A DNA stretch of 64,000 nucleotides. Origin: Fodinicurvata sediminis DSM 21159. GTDB lineage: Bacteria; Pseudomonadota; Alphaproteobacteria; Kiloniellales; DSM-21159. This document shows positions 27,013-35,084 of the stretch, piece by piece; the first letter of the stretch is position 1, and the number at the start of each line of letters is the position of its first letter. The stretch lies in assembly GCF_000420625.1 (NCBI RefSeq), contig NZ_ATVH01000019.1:62001-126000 (forward strand), in the 5' to 3' direction. The notes below the pieces were generated by a model. The model ran no database searches, had not been told where the DNA came from, and was given only the letters and a program-made list of their open reading frames with translations. The translations under genes were made by a program, and so were the position numbers.

Positions 27013-29863
27013 GGAGACGGTCTCCTTCAGGATCGAAGGCACAGGGGGATGTGACTGTTGCGCGACGACGCTGGCCCAGGTGATAGATCTCGATTTCCTC
27101 ACCAAGCCGCTGGCGGCCGGATTCAACCAGAGCCAAGGCAATGGGACGATCCAGCGTTGGGCTCCAGTAACTGGATGTCACGAAGCCCAGGGAACGCAGT
27201 CCCTTTTGCCCGTCTTCCACGGTGTGGGCACCGGTTGCCAAAGGGGAGTCCCCTTCAATACTTAATCCGACAAGGGCAGGCCGATCACTTCGTTCGGCTT
27301 CTTGTGTGAAGAGCGAGCGCTTGCCGACGTATTCGCTGGCCCGCTTGTTCCGAGGTCCGCTCATGCCCAGGTCCATCGGCAGGGTGTATCCGTCTGTGTC
27401 CTTGCCAGCGACAATGAAGCCCTTCTCGGCACGCAGGATCATCAGGCCTTCGGTGCCAAGAAGCGTGGCGTCCAGACTGTCCCCTTCCTTGCGCATCCGT
27501 GCCCAGAGTGCTTGTGCGCGGGAAGCGGGAATGGAGACTTCATAAGAGCGATCACCTGTAAAGCTGACCCGAGCAACCCGGACAGCAGTTCCCTCGAACT
27601 CTGCGCTTGCAAAGGACATGTGCGGCAAGGCCTCGTCCGAAAGATCCAATCCAAGCTCCAGTCTTTCAATCAGGTCCCTTGCCCGCGGCCCTGTGGCGGT
27701 CAGGGTGGCCCACTGTGGGGTTGCGTTGTGGATCACGACCCTTGCTGGATCGAAACGGTCCTGGCGCCATTCCTCCAGACGCATGACAACCCCAGGGACG
27801 TGACCCGAGGAACAGGACACGATGAAATGATCCTCGGACAGCCTCAGCACGACACTGTCGTCATAGACCACACCGTCTTCGTTCAGCATGAAGCCATAGC
27901 GCACGCGACCGGGTTTCAGGGTGGAAAGCGTATTGTAGGAGTTGAAATCCATCAGGGCTGCGGCATCCGGCCCCATGACTTCAATCTTTCCAAGTGGTGA
28001 CCCATCGAACAGACCCACTGTCTGTCGCGCCTGGCGGGCTTCGCGCTGGATTTCATCTTCCGGTGCGCCCTTGCCATAGAAGGCCGGTCTCAGCCAGGGG
28101 CCATATTCGCGAAAGGCGGCATCAGCGGCTCTGTGCTCGTTTTCCAGAACCAGGCGTCGCATGGGTGAGAAGAGTTCGCCGCGCCTGCGGCCGGCAATAA
28201 CGGGCAGGGGAACCGGCACATAGGGTGGACGATAGGTTGTGGTGCCCACTTCAGGAATCGTCCGACCCGTTATGGCCGCCATGGTGGCGAGCCCGTTCAT
28301 GTTCGAGGTCTTGCCCTGGTCGGTGGCCATGCCGAGTGTGGTGTAGCGCTTCAGGTGCTCGACGGATCGATAGTTCTCGCGGGCGGCCAGGGCTACGTCC
28401 TTTACGGTCACATCGTTCTGGAAGTCGATCCATTGGCGACCCTGTGCGTCGGGATTTGGCCAAGCGGGCTGAATAGCATAGGTGGAGAGGCTTTCGCTTG
28501 CCCGCGGTGCATTCCCTTTCGCCGAGCCGGCTGCGTGCCCCTGTTCAAGGACGCTCGCCAGGTCGAAGACTCCGTTGGCGGCACCGGCCACGGTCATGCC
28601 AGCCACCTGTGCGTCGGGCACGAAGGACAGAATGTCCTCCTGATAGCGCAGGCGTCCCTTGGCCTGGCAATAAAGGTGAACACTTGGTGTGAAGCCGCCG
28701 GAGACCAGCAGGCAGTCGGCCTCATGACGCTGGCCATCCAGGACGACGCTTTCGATGCTTGTCTTGCCCTCGGCAGCCTGCACAGATGTTTGAATTCGGA
28801 CTTCGACGTTATCGGGTATGGTTGCCTTAGTATCCGCCCGCAGGTCGGCCAGGGTCACTTCCGCGCCAGCTTCCGCGAGCGCGGACGCAACGGGATAAGC
28901 GGTGTCGTTGTTCGTTGCGATCACAATCTTCTGACCGACCAGAATGTCATGGCGCCTGAGATAATGCAGGGCTGCATCTGCAGACATGATGCCGGGGCGA
29001 TCATTGCTGTCGAAGACAAGCGGGCGTTCGATGGCGCCGGTTGCAATGACAACCTGCTGCGGGCGAACACGCCAAAGTCTGTCAGGCTGTGCGCGGCGTC
29101 TTTCCCACAGACAGACGAGGTTGTGATCGTAAACACCATAGGCCGTGGTCGACACAAGGCATGTGGCTCCGTGCGTATCCAGCAGATCCAGGCTTTCTGA
29201 AAGCCAGTTCTCTGCGGGCTGTCCCTCGATCTCACCGCCACGATGCAGAAGGCTGCCGCCCGGGTGATCCTGCTCGTCCACCAGCAGGACCTCACGCCCA
29301 TCCTGCGCTGCCGCGCGTGCAGCAGCCAGACCAGCCGGTCCGGACCCAATGACAAGCAGGTCGCAGTGGACCGAACGCTGAGGGCAGTCGGCCGGGGGCT
29401 GTGTCGCGGGATCCAGATGGCCCAGACCTGCCATTGCACGGATGCGAGGCTCAAAGAGATGCCAGTCCGGCCACAGGAAGGTCTTGTAGTAGAAACCGGC
29501 CGGCAGGAATCTCGAGAAGTGGTCCAGCAGTCCGTTTCGGTCTCTTTCGGCATCCGGCGAAGCGTTGACCGATTGCACTTCCATGCCGTCCTGCAGAGCG
29601 ACCGTGGTGGCTCGACTGTTGGGGAATCGTTTACCATTGCAGGTGATGTCGACGATGGCATTGGGTTCCTCGGCGCCGGCGCCCCAGAGGCCACGGGGCC
29701 TGTGGTATTTGAAGCTGCGGCCCAGGATTCGGACACCATTGGCCAGCAGGGCAGAGGCGACAGTGTCCCCGGCGCGGCCCCTGAGGGACCGTCCATCGAA
29801 GGTAAAGGTAAGGGGCTCGGCTGAGGAGTGTTCCGAGGTGCTGTCCAAGCGCCTGGCCGTCAT
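27005..29863 (-). CDS. soxA: sarcosine oxidase alpha subunit (SoxA)
   Basis: The 952-residue large subunit of tetrameric sarcosine oxidase, which converts sarcosine to glycine with H2O2 and, with tetrahydrofolate, 5,10-methylene-THF. Domains in order: an N-terminal 2Fe-2S-ferredoxin-like fold (about 15-105), a Rossmann domain with VIGSGPAGLAAARAAAQ (about 165-185) for NAD, and a C-terminal GcvT-like folate domain from about 570. Length matches the family (about 950-1000). It overlaps soxD (ATGA) and soxG. Confidence 0.95.
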   Translation of the reverse strand: MTARRLDSTSEHSSAEPLTFTFDGRSLRGRAGDTVASALLANGVRILGRSFKYHRPRGLWGAGAEEPNAIVDITCNGKRFPNSRATTVALQDGMEVQSVNASPDAERDRNGLLDHFSRFLPAGFYYKTFLWPDWHLFEPRIRAMAGLGHLDPATQPPADCPQRSVHCDLLVIGSGPAGLAAARAAAQDGREVLLVDEQDHPGGSLLHRGGEIEGQPAENWLSESLDLLDTHGATCLVSTTAYGVYDHNLVCLWERRRAQPDRLWRVRPQQVVIATGAIERPLVFDSNDRPGIMSADAALHYLRRHDILVGQKIVIATNNDTAYPVASALAEAGAEVTLADLRADTKATIPDNVEVRIQTSVQAAEGKTSIESVVLDGQRHEADCLLVSGGFTPSVHLYCQAKGRLRYQEDILSFVPDAQVAGMTVAGAANGVFDLASVLEQGHAAGSAKGNAPRASESLSTYAIQPAWPNPDAQGRQWIDFQNDVTVKDVALAARENYRSVEHLKRYTTLGMATDQGKTSNMNGLATMAAITGRTIPEVGTTTYRPPYVPVPLPVIAGRRRGELFSPMRRLVLENEHRAADAAFREYGPWLRPAFYGKGAPEDEIQREARQARQTVGLFDGSPLGKIEVMGPDAAALMDFNSYNTLSTLKPGRVRYGFMLNEDGVVYDDSVVLRLSEDHFIVSCSSGHVPGVVMRLEEWRQDRFDPARVVIHNATPQWATLTATGPRARDLIERLELGLDLSDEALPHMSFASAEFEGTAVRVARVSFTGDRSYEVSIPASRAQALWARMRKEGDSLDATLLGTEGLMILRAEKGFIVAGKDTDGYTLPMDLGMSGPRNKRASEYVGKRSLFTQEAERSDRPALVGLSIEGDSPLATGAHTVEDGQKGLRSLGFVTSSYWSPTLDRPIALALVESGRQRLGEEIEIYHLGQRRRATVTSPCAFDPEGDRLHA

Positions 29864-30129
29864 TTCTGCTCCCCGTGGAAGGCTTCGGTCTTGTAGATCT
29901 CGTGTGTCACCGTATCGCGCTCCATGACGAAAAACTCACCGCATGTCAGGTGCACCCAGATTTCCCGGGCGCGTCCATTTTCATTCTTCTCCATGTGGAG
30001 GTACTGGGCCCAGCGATCGGCGGATATGTTCTCCGCCGGTTCCGGGCGCTCGTTGCCGGCCTCGCCACCGTAGAAGAATTCCGTTTCGTCGCGCGGCCCG
30101 CAGAAGGGGCAGGAAAAACGCTGCATCAT
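29860..30129 (-). CDS. soxD: sarcosine oxidase delta subunit (SoxD)
   Basis: An 89-residue zinc-containing subunit. The zinc ligands are recognisable as CPFCG near the N-terminus and HLTCGEFF near residues 60-67; GRAREIWVHLTCGE is a SoxD signature. It overlaps soxA by 4 bases and begins 6 bases after soxB. Confidence 0.95.
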   Translation of the reverse strand: MMQRFSCPFCGPRDETEFFYGGEAGNERPEPAENISADRWAQYLHMEKNENGRAREIWVHLTCGEFFVMERDTVTHEIYKTEAFHGEQK

Positions 30130-30135
30130 TGCCTC

Positions 30136-31389
30136 CTAGTGCGCGATGGCGGCGCCGGCCGCCTCGTCGATCAGCCGCCCGCGCGCGAAGCGATCCATGT
30201 CGAAGGGACGGCTGATTTCGTGGTGTTCCTCGTTGGCCATAAGGTGGGCCAGAAGCCAACCGCCAGCCGGAATCGCCTTGAATCCACCAGTTCCCCAGCC
30301 GCCGTTGATGTAAAGGCCGGGCAGGGGGGTAGGGCCGATTACCGGAGAAGAATCTGGCACCACGTCCACGATTCCGGCCCACTGCCGTAGCAGTTTCAGT
30401 TGGCCGAAGGCCGGGAACATCTCGAGCAGACCCGAAAGAATCTCTTCCTGAAGCGGCGGGTTGCCACGCTGACCATAGGAAGGGATGCGGTCGAGACCAC
30501 CTCCGATCACCAGTTCGCCCTTGTCCGACTGGCTGAGGTAAGTGCCGGTGCCCATGTAGAGCAGCACCGTGTCGAGGCAGGGCTTGACCGGTTCGGTGAC
30601 CATCGCCTGCAGGGCGAAGGAGCGGACAGGCAGTTCAAAGCCCGCCATTGCGGACAAAACGCTGGAATTACCAGCCACGGCCATGCCGGTAGTGCCCGCT
30701 CGGATTTCGCCGCGCGTCGTTTTCACGCCGGCGCAGCGACCGTTTTCGATCAGAAAGCCCGTCACCTCGCAGTTCTGGATAATGTCGACGCCCAGCTTAT
30801 CGGCCGCCCGGGCATAGCCCCAGGCAACGGCGTCATGGCGGGCCACACCGGCTCTGCCTTGCCATATGCCACCAAAGATGGGGAAGCGGGCGTCGTCGTT
30901 CTGGTTAAGCAGGGGGACGCGTTCCAGAACCTGCTCGCGATTCAACAGTTCCGCGTCTGTGCCGTTGATCTGCATGGCATTGGTGATCCGTGCGGCCATT
31001 TCCATTTCCAGTTCGGAATGGGCCACCACAGCAATGCCCCGCTGCGAGAACATGATGTTGTAATTCAGTTCACGTGACAGCCCTTCATAGAGCTTCAGCG
31101 CGAAGTCATAAAGCGCGACACTTTCAGGGTAGAAGTAGTTGGAGCGGATCACCGTCGTGTTGCGACCGGTATTGCCGCCACCGATCCAACCCTTTTCAAG
31201 CAGGCCGACGCGCTTGAGACCGTGGTTTCGGGCAAGGTAGTAGGCCGTTGCCAGTCCGTGGCCGCCACCGCCTATGACAAGGGCATCATAGGAGGGGCTG
31301 GGGCTCTTGTCCTGCCAGGCCGGCTCCCAGCCCGTATGCCCTTTCAGGCCCTCCTTGAACAACTGGAACGCAGAGTATTTGCTGGCCAA
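30136..31389 (-). CDS. soxB: sarcosine oxidase beta subunit (SoxB)
   Basis: The 417-residue catalytic subunit carrying FAD and covalent FMN. The dinucleotide fold is DALVIGGGGHGLATAYYLA (about residues 35-53). The RHDAVAWG segment contains the His expected to bind FMN, and the C-terminus has INGGWGTGGFKAIPA. The predicted start codon is TTG, with AGGGAAAG about 7 bases upstream; no ATG fits the conserved N-terminus MASKYSAF. It is the first sox gene and lies divergent to a TRAP transporter across a palindromic operator. Confidence 0.95.
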   Translation of the reverse strand: MASKYSAFQLFKEGLKGHTGWEPAWQDKSPSPSYDALVIGGGGHGLATAYYLARNHGLKRVGLLEKGWIGGGNTGRNTTVIRSNYFYPESVALYDFALKLYEGLSRELNYNIMFSQRGIAVVAHSELEMEMAARITNAMQINGTDAELLNREQVLERVPLLNQNDDARFPIFGGIWQGRAGVARHDAVAWGYARAADKLGVDIIQNCEVTGFLIENGRCAGVKTTRGEIRAGTTGMAVAGNSSVLSAMAGFELPVRSFALQAMVTEPVKPCLDTVLLYMGTGTYLSQSDKGELVIGGGLDRIPSYGQRGNPPLQEEILSGLLEMFPAFGQLKLLRQWAGIVDVVPDSSPVIGPTPLPGLYINGGWGTGGFKAIPAGGWLLAHLMANEEHHEISRPFDMDRFARGRLIDEAAGAAIAH

Positions 31390-31424
31390 GAATCTTTCCC
31401 TGCTGTCGTTTCATTTGCTAAGCA

Positions 31425-31453
31425 TTGACATAGACAATACCCTGGACACTAAT
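31425..31453 (+). promoter_or_regulatory. candidate promoter of the sox-linked TRAP transporter
   Basis: TTGACA at 31425-31430 and ACTAAT at 31448-31453 are separated by 17 bases. The -10 hexamer lies inside the palindrome at 31442-31459, so a protein bound there would block RNA polymerase. The -35 is perfect and the -10 matches 4 of 6. Confidence 0.5.
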
Positions 31454-31459
31454 GTCCAG
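31442..31459. promoter_or_regulatory. 18-bp operator between soxB and the TRAP transporter
   Basis: CTGGACACTAATGTCCAG is a perfect palindrome (7-bp arms, 4-bp centre CTAA). The same palindrome, with one arm mismatch and centre CTTA, recurs at 35005-35022 upstream of the tetR gene. Two copies in the two divergent regions of one metabolic cluster, one next to a TetR gene, make it the likely binding site of that TetR regulator. Confidence 0.7.
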
Positions 31460-31516
31460 ATCAAATTTCCGGCCTGCTTGCAGGCTGTGAGGCTATCAAA
31501 GGGGAGGCATGAAATC

Positions 31517-32515
31517 ATGATCAAGAGTATATCCGCATTTGCGCTGGCGGCTGGAACGGCCCTAGCGTTCAGCATGAGTGCCGCAAGTGCCGAAACACTT
31601 CGCCTGGCAACCGATTCCGGTGCCGAGGGATCACCAACGGCCAAATCCATGGAACAGTGGGCCAGCCTGATCGAGGAGGGCACGAACGGCGAACTCGAGG
31701 TCGACATCTTCTATCAGAACGAACTCGGCGGGCAGCAGGAGGTTTTTGACCTCTTCGTGGCCGGTGACGTCGACATGATGATCAACTGGCCCATGACGTC
31801 CTATGATCAGCGTATTGCCATCGTCTATGCGCCTTACATGGTCTTCACCTGGGAGGAGGCGAAGGAAGCCTACAGGCCCGGTGGCTGGATCAACGGCATG
31901 ATGGATGGAATCTATCAGGACATCGGCCTCAAGTTCTTCGGTGCCTGGCCCGAGGGCTTCAACGGTATTGCTACCAAGGGCGAATACGCCACCTCCGTCG
32001 AAGAGGCTGGGGACCTGAAGGTTCGGGTGCCGCCAATCTTCCCGATGGCCGAAACGGTGCAGGCCATGGGCTATGAGACTGCAACAATCGACTGGAGCGA
32101 AGTCTTCACGGCCATTGAGACCGGTGTCGTCGATGGCGATGCGGCCAATGTTATCTATTGGGATTACGAGTATTTCCGCGACACGCTAGACTATTATGTT
32201 CGCACCAAACAGGCTTTCAATACGGGTATCATCTCGATGAATCTGCAGAGTTGGGACGGCCTGAGTGACGCACAACAGAAGGTCGTTCAGGATGCAGCCG
32301 TCACGGTGATGGAGGATCAGTTCGAAGCGGCCCAGGAAATCGATCAGTCCTATGTCGAGAAGGCCGAGGAAGCCGGCATGACCTACATCGAGCCGGAGGA
32401 CCAAGAAATCAAGGCTCTGGCGGAGACGGTTCGCGCCGCGGTCTGGCCGCAGATGGAGGAGGAGATTGGAAGCGACATCATGGATACCGTTCGTGAGAAT
32501 GCTTCCGAGCTTTGA
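31517..32515 (+). CDS. TRAP transporter substrate-binding protein (DctP type), sox-linked
   Basis: A 332-residue periplasmic binding protein with a signal peptide cut after about residue 25 (SAASAETL). It has the DctP pattern, including LKVRVPP where the Arg normally binds the ligand carboxylate. The start at 31517 is the first in-frame ATG after GGGGAGG; longer frames reach into the operator and promoter. It is divergent from sarcosine oxidase and shares its operator region, so a carboxylated methylamine such as sarcosine, dimethylglycine or betaine is the inferred ligand. Unlike the other two TRAP systems here, there is no hairpin before the Q gene. Confidence 0.9.
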   Translation: MIKSISAFALAAGTALAFSMSAASAETLRLATDSGAEGSPTAKSMEQWASLIEEGTNGELEVDIFYQNELGGQQEVFDLFVAGDVDMMINWPMTSYDQRIAIVYAPYMVFTWEEAKEAYRPGGWINGMMDGIYQDIGLKFFGAWPEGFNGIATKGEYATSVEEAGDLKVRVPPIFPMAETVQAMGYETATIDWSEVFTAIETGVVDGDAANVIYWDYEYFRDTLDYYVRTKQAFNTGIISMNLQSWDGLSDAQQKVVQDAAVTVMEDQFEAAQEIDQSYVEKAEEAGMTYIEPEDQEIKALAETVRAAVWPQMEEEIGSDIMDTVRENASEL

Positions 32516-33036
32516 TCCAGGAGTTGTGCGCAGCAGTGCTTGAACGACTGGACAGAGGAATCGCCACGGCTCTGAACGCCGTGGCGATTCTTTGCAGCTT
32601 CATGGTCACGGGCCTGCTGTTTCTGCTGGTCCTGACACGGTACGTCCTGGGCTGGAACTTTTCTGCTGCCCATGATCTGAGCCTGCTGGCGGCCATGTTT
32701 CTTTACATGACGGGCGCGCTTATTGCGTCCCGGCGCAGGGAACATCTCACTGTGGATTTCCTGCCGTCCCGTCTTACCGGCAGGATGGCGAAGGCTGTCC
32801 ACAAGACAGTAATTGCCTTTATCACGACCATCATCTGCGCCCTGTTTGTCTATTGGGGCTACGAGATGCTTGCCTGGGGATTGCAGCGTCCGCAGACCAC
32901 ACCTGCCCTCAGGTTGCCTCTGTGGATACCGCAACTCTCCATCGTGATCGCAGCCGTCGGCTGTTTTGCCTACGCGTTACGCGATCTTCTGCATGGAGTT
33001 CGTGGAGTGCTGCAAGCAAGGGCGCCGGAGGCCTGA
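32512..33036 (+). CDS. TRAP transporter small permease (DctQ type), sox-linked
   Basis: A 174-residue membrane protein with four predicted helices, the standard DctQ layout. The start is uncertain: a TTG at 32512 overlaps the binding-protein stop, and a GTG at 32536 (VLERLDRG) has AGGAG about 12 bases upstream and would give a more usual N-terminus. It is followed directly by the large permease (stop at 33034-33036, ATG at 33037). Confidence 0.85.
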   Translation: MIQELCAAVLERLDRGIATALNAVAILCSFMVTGLLFLLVLTRYVLGWNFSAAHDLSLLAAMFLYMTGALIASRRREHLTVDFLPSRLTGRMAKAVHKTVIAFITTIICALFVYWGYEMLAWGLQRPQTTPALRLPLWIPQLSIVIAAVGCFAYALRDLLHGVRGVLQARAPEA

Positions 33037-34323
33037 ATGGAAGGATTTCTGGCGATCGGTCTGCTCATTGTCATGATGAGCATCGGGGTTCCCGTGGCCT
33101 GGTCCTTTGCGGGTACGCTGGCTTATCTGGTTTATATCTACGACGCCAACCTCAGCACCCTTCTGCTGCAAGGCTTCCGCTCGCTCAATTCCATTGTTTT
33201 GCTGGCTCTGCCGCTTTTCGTGCTGACAGGCTATCTGATGCAATCCGGTGGATTGGCGGCGCGCATCGTCAATTTCATCGAGGTCATCGTTGGCAAGCGC
33301 CGCGGCGGTTTCGGGACGTCCCTGGTCCTGAGTTCGGGCATATTCGGTGCCATTGCCGGAACGGCGACGGCCGCTGTTGCCTCGATCGGGACGATCATGG
33401 TCGATCCGCTGGAGAAGCGAGGTTATCCGCGTGGATATACGGCTTCTCTGCTTGGTGTATCGTCGTTGCTGGGGATTCTCATCCCACCGTCTATCACGAT
33501 GATCCTTTTTGCGGTCGTTACACGGCAATCCGTTGCGGCCTGTTTTGCCGCCACCATCGGGCCAGCGCTGCTGCTCATCGCCGGACTTACCCTTTTCAAC
33601 CGCTTTGCTGCCGGCCGATTGTTCACCGAGGAAAGCGCAGAAGAGGTTCAGCAGGGACAACATAGGAAAGCGGTTCTGAGCGCGTTGCCGGCCTTGATGC
33701 TGCCTGTCATCATCCTGGGCGGTATCTATGGCGGTGTTTTCACGCCGACGGAAGCTGCAGCCGTGGCGGCTGTTGCCGCCCTAATCGTCGGGGCTTTCAT
33801 CTATCGGGATCTGACCTGGAGAAACCTTGGCCGAAGCGTGATTTCAGCGACGGAAACAACAGGCACGATCATCCTGATCCTGCTTTTTTCCTTCATGATC
33901 AGCCGCATCCTGGCTTTCGAGCGCGTGCCCCAGGATCTGACCGAGGCCATCACGACCATTGCGGTCGACCCCATCTGGACCCTGCTGCTTGTGAATGCGG
34001 TACTGGTGATTGCTGGCGCCCTGATGGATGACGTCTCCGTCACAGTCGTTATCGCGCCGCTGTTCATGCCTGTGGTGACCTCTGTCGGGGTCGAACCATT
34101 GCACTATGCGGCCATTGTCGGGACCTCAGTCGTGATCGGGGCAAATACACCGCCAGTCGCACCAATTCTTTATATGTCCTGTCGGATCAGCAAGGTACAG
34201 ATACACAAGGCCATCGGACCGGTCCTTATGTTGCTGGGCGTCGTGGCCCTGCCGGTCATGCTGGTGACAACCTTCTGGCCCACGCTGTCCCTGTTCTTCC
34301 CCAGGCTTTTCGGATTCTACTGA
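33037..34323 (+). CDS. TRAP transporter large permease (DctM type), sox-linked
   Basis: A 428-residue sodium-coupled transport subunit with about 12 hydrophobic segments. It has DctM signatures such as GIFGAIAGTATAAVASIGTI, GILIPPSIT, GGIYGGVFTPTEAAAVA and the GANTPPVAP loop. It completes the transporter divergent from soxB. Its last 7 bases overlap the end of the convergent tetR gene. Confidence 0.94.
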   Translation: MEGFLAIGLLIVMMSIGVPVAWSFAGTLAYLVYIYDANLSTLLLQGFRSLNSIVLLALPLFVLTGYLMQSGGLAARIVNFIEVIVGKRRGGFGTSLVLSSGIFGAIAGTATAAVASIGTIMVDPLEKRGYPRGYTASLLGVSSLLGILIPPSITMILFAVVTRQSVAACFAATIGPALLLIAGLTLFNRFAAGRLFTEESAEEVQQGQHRKAVLSALPALMLPVIILGGIYGGVFTPTEAAAVAAVAALIVGAFIYRDLTWRNLGRSVISATETTGTIILILLFSFMISRILAFERVPQDLTEAITTIAVDPIWTLLLVNAVLVIAGALMDDVSVTVVIAPLFMPVVTSVGVEPLHYAAIVGTSVVIGANTPPVAPILYMSCRISKVQIHKAIGPVLMLLGVVALPVMLVTTFWPTLSLFFPRLFGFY

Positions 34324-34958
34324 GCCGGCACGCTGGCTCCATTCTTCAGAAAGGCGTGGAAGTCGTTGATTTCCTGCTGCGTAGGTTCGAGTCCGGTAAA
34401 GCAGTGCAAGTAACTGGCCAGATAGGACAGCCGCGTCTCCATCGGTTCGTCAATCTCGAGTGAGTAGTAACCGATCTGCATGAAATAGAGGACACGGGCG
34501 CGGATGAAGGCTTCCTCCTCCGGATAGCCATGGCGCTTGAACATACTGGTTAGTGCCGTCATGCGCTTGGCATCGCCCTCGTCGATCACCTGGCGGACCG
34601 TGCTTGAGCGGCGTGCCCAGTCGCGCACGGCTATGTCCAGGCGCGGATCGAAGAGCTCTTCGTTGACCCAGCACTCGAAGACGTTCAGTACGCTGCGGCA
34701 GGCCGTGTCAGCCGGCCTTTCGGCCCGCTCGAGCAGCGAGCGTGTGTTCACATCCTGCCAGTGCGACAGAAGCTGGTCGAGCAGATCCTGGCGGCTCTTG
34801 AAGAACCAGTAGAAGCTGGACCGGGAAACCCCCAGATTGCGAGCAATCACCTGAACCTTGACGCGCTCGATTCCCTCGGCAACCAGGATTTCGACCGCTG
34901 CCTTCAGCCAGTACCGCTTCGTGGTTCGCAGCGAGTCCCTGTCGGATTCCATTCTCAT
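34317..34958 (-). CDS. TetR-family transcriptional regulator of the sox/TRAP/DMGDH cluster
   Basis: A 213-residue TetR repressor. The helix-turn-helix lies at about residues 12-60 (AAVEILVAEGIERVKVQVIA ... VSRSSFYWFFKSR), followed by a helical ligand-binding domain. The ATG at 34958 is preferred over an upstream start at 35012 because GGAAGG lies 9 bases ahead. It sits between the TRAP operon and the dimethylglycine dehydrogenase-like gene, divergent from the latter. A palindrome in its own promoter region matches one between soxB and the TRAP genes. It likely autoregulates and controls both transcription units; the effector is unknown. Confidence 0.9.
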   Translation of the reverse strand: MRMESDRDSLRTTKRYWLKAAVEILVAEGIERVKVQVIARNLGVSRSSFYWFFKSRQDLLDQLLSHWQDVNTRSLLERAERPADTACRSVLNVFECWVNEELFDPRLDIAVRDWARRSSTVRQVIDEGDAKRMTALTSMFKRHGYPEEEAFIRARVLYFMQIGYYSLEIDEPMETRLSYLASYLHCFTGLEPTQQEINDFHAFLKNGASVPAQ

Positions 34959-35004
34959 GGTGCGCAACCTTCCAAGGCAAAGGCGGTCATGCGCAAGGTG
35001 GTCT

Positions 35005-35022
35005 CTGGACACTTATGTCTAG
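35005..35022. promoter_or_regulatory. 18-bp operator between tetR and the DMGDH-like gene
   Basis: CTGGACACTTATGTCTAG has the same arms as the soxB/TRAP site (one mismatch in the right arm) and lies in the 126-bp gap between the divergent tetR and flavoenzyme genes. Position and resemblance support TetR binding and autoregulation. Confidence 0.65.
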
Positions 35023-35084
35023 ACGCCGGCATCGCATCTCCTTAGGCTTCTGACGAGGCTTCGTTCTATTGGAGAGGGACAGGG

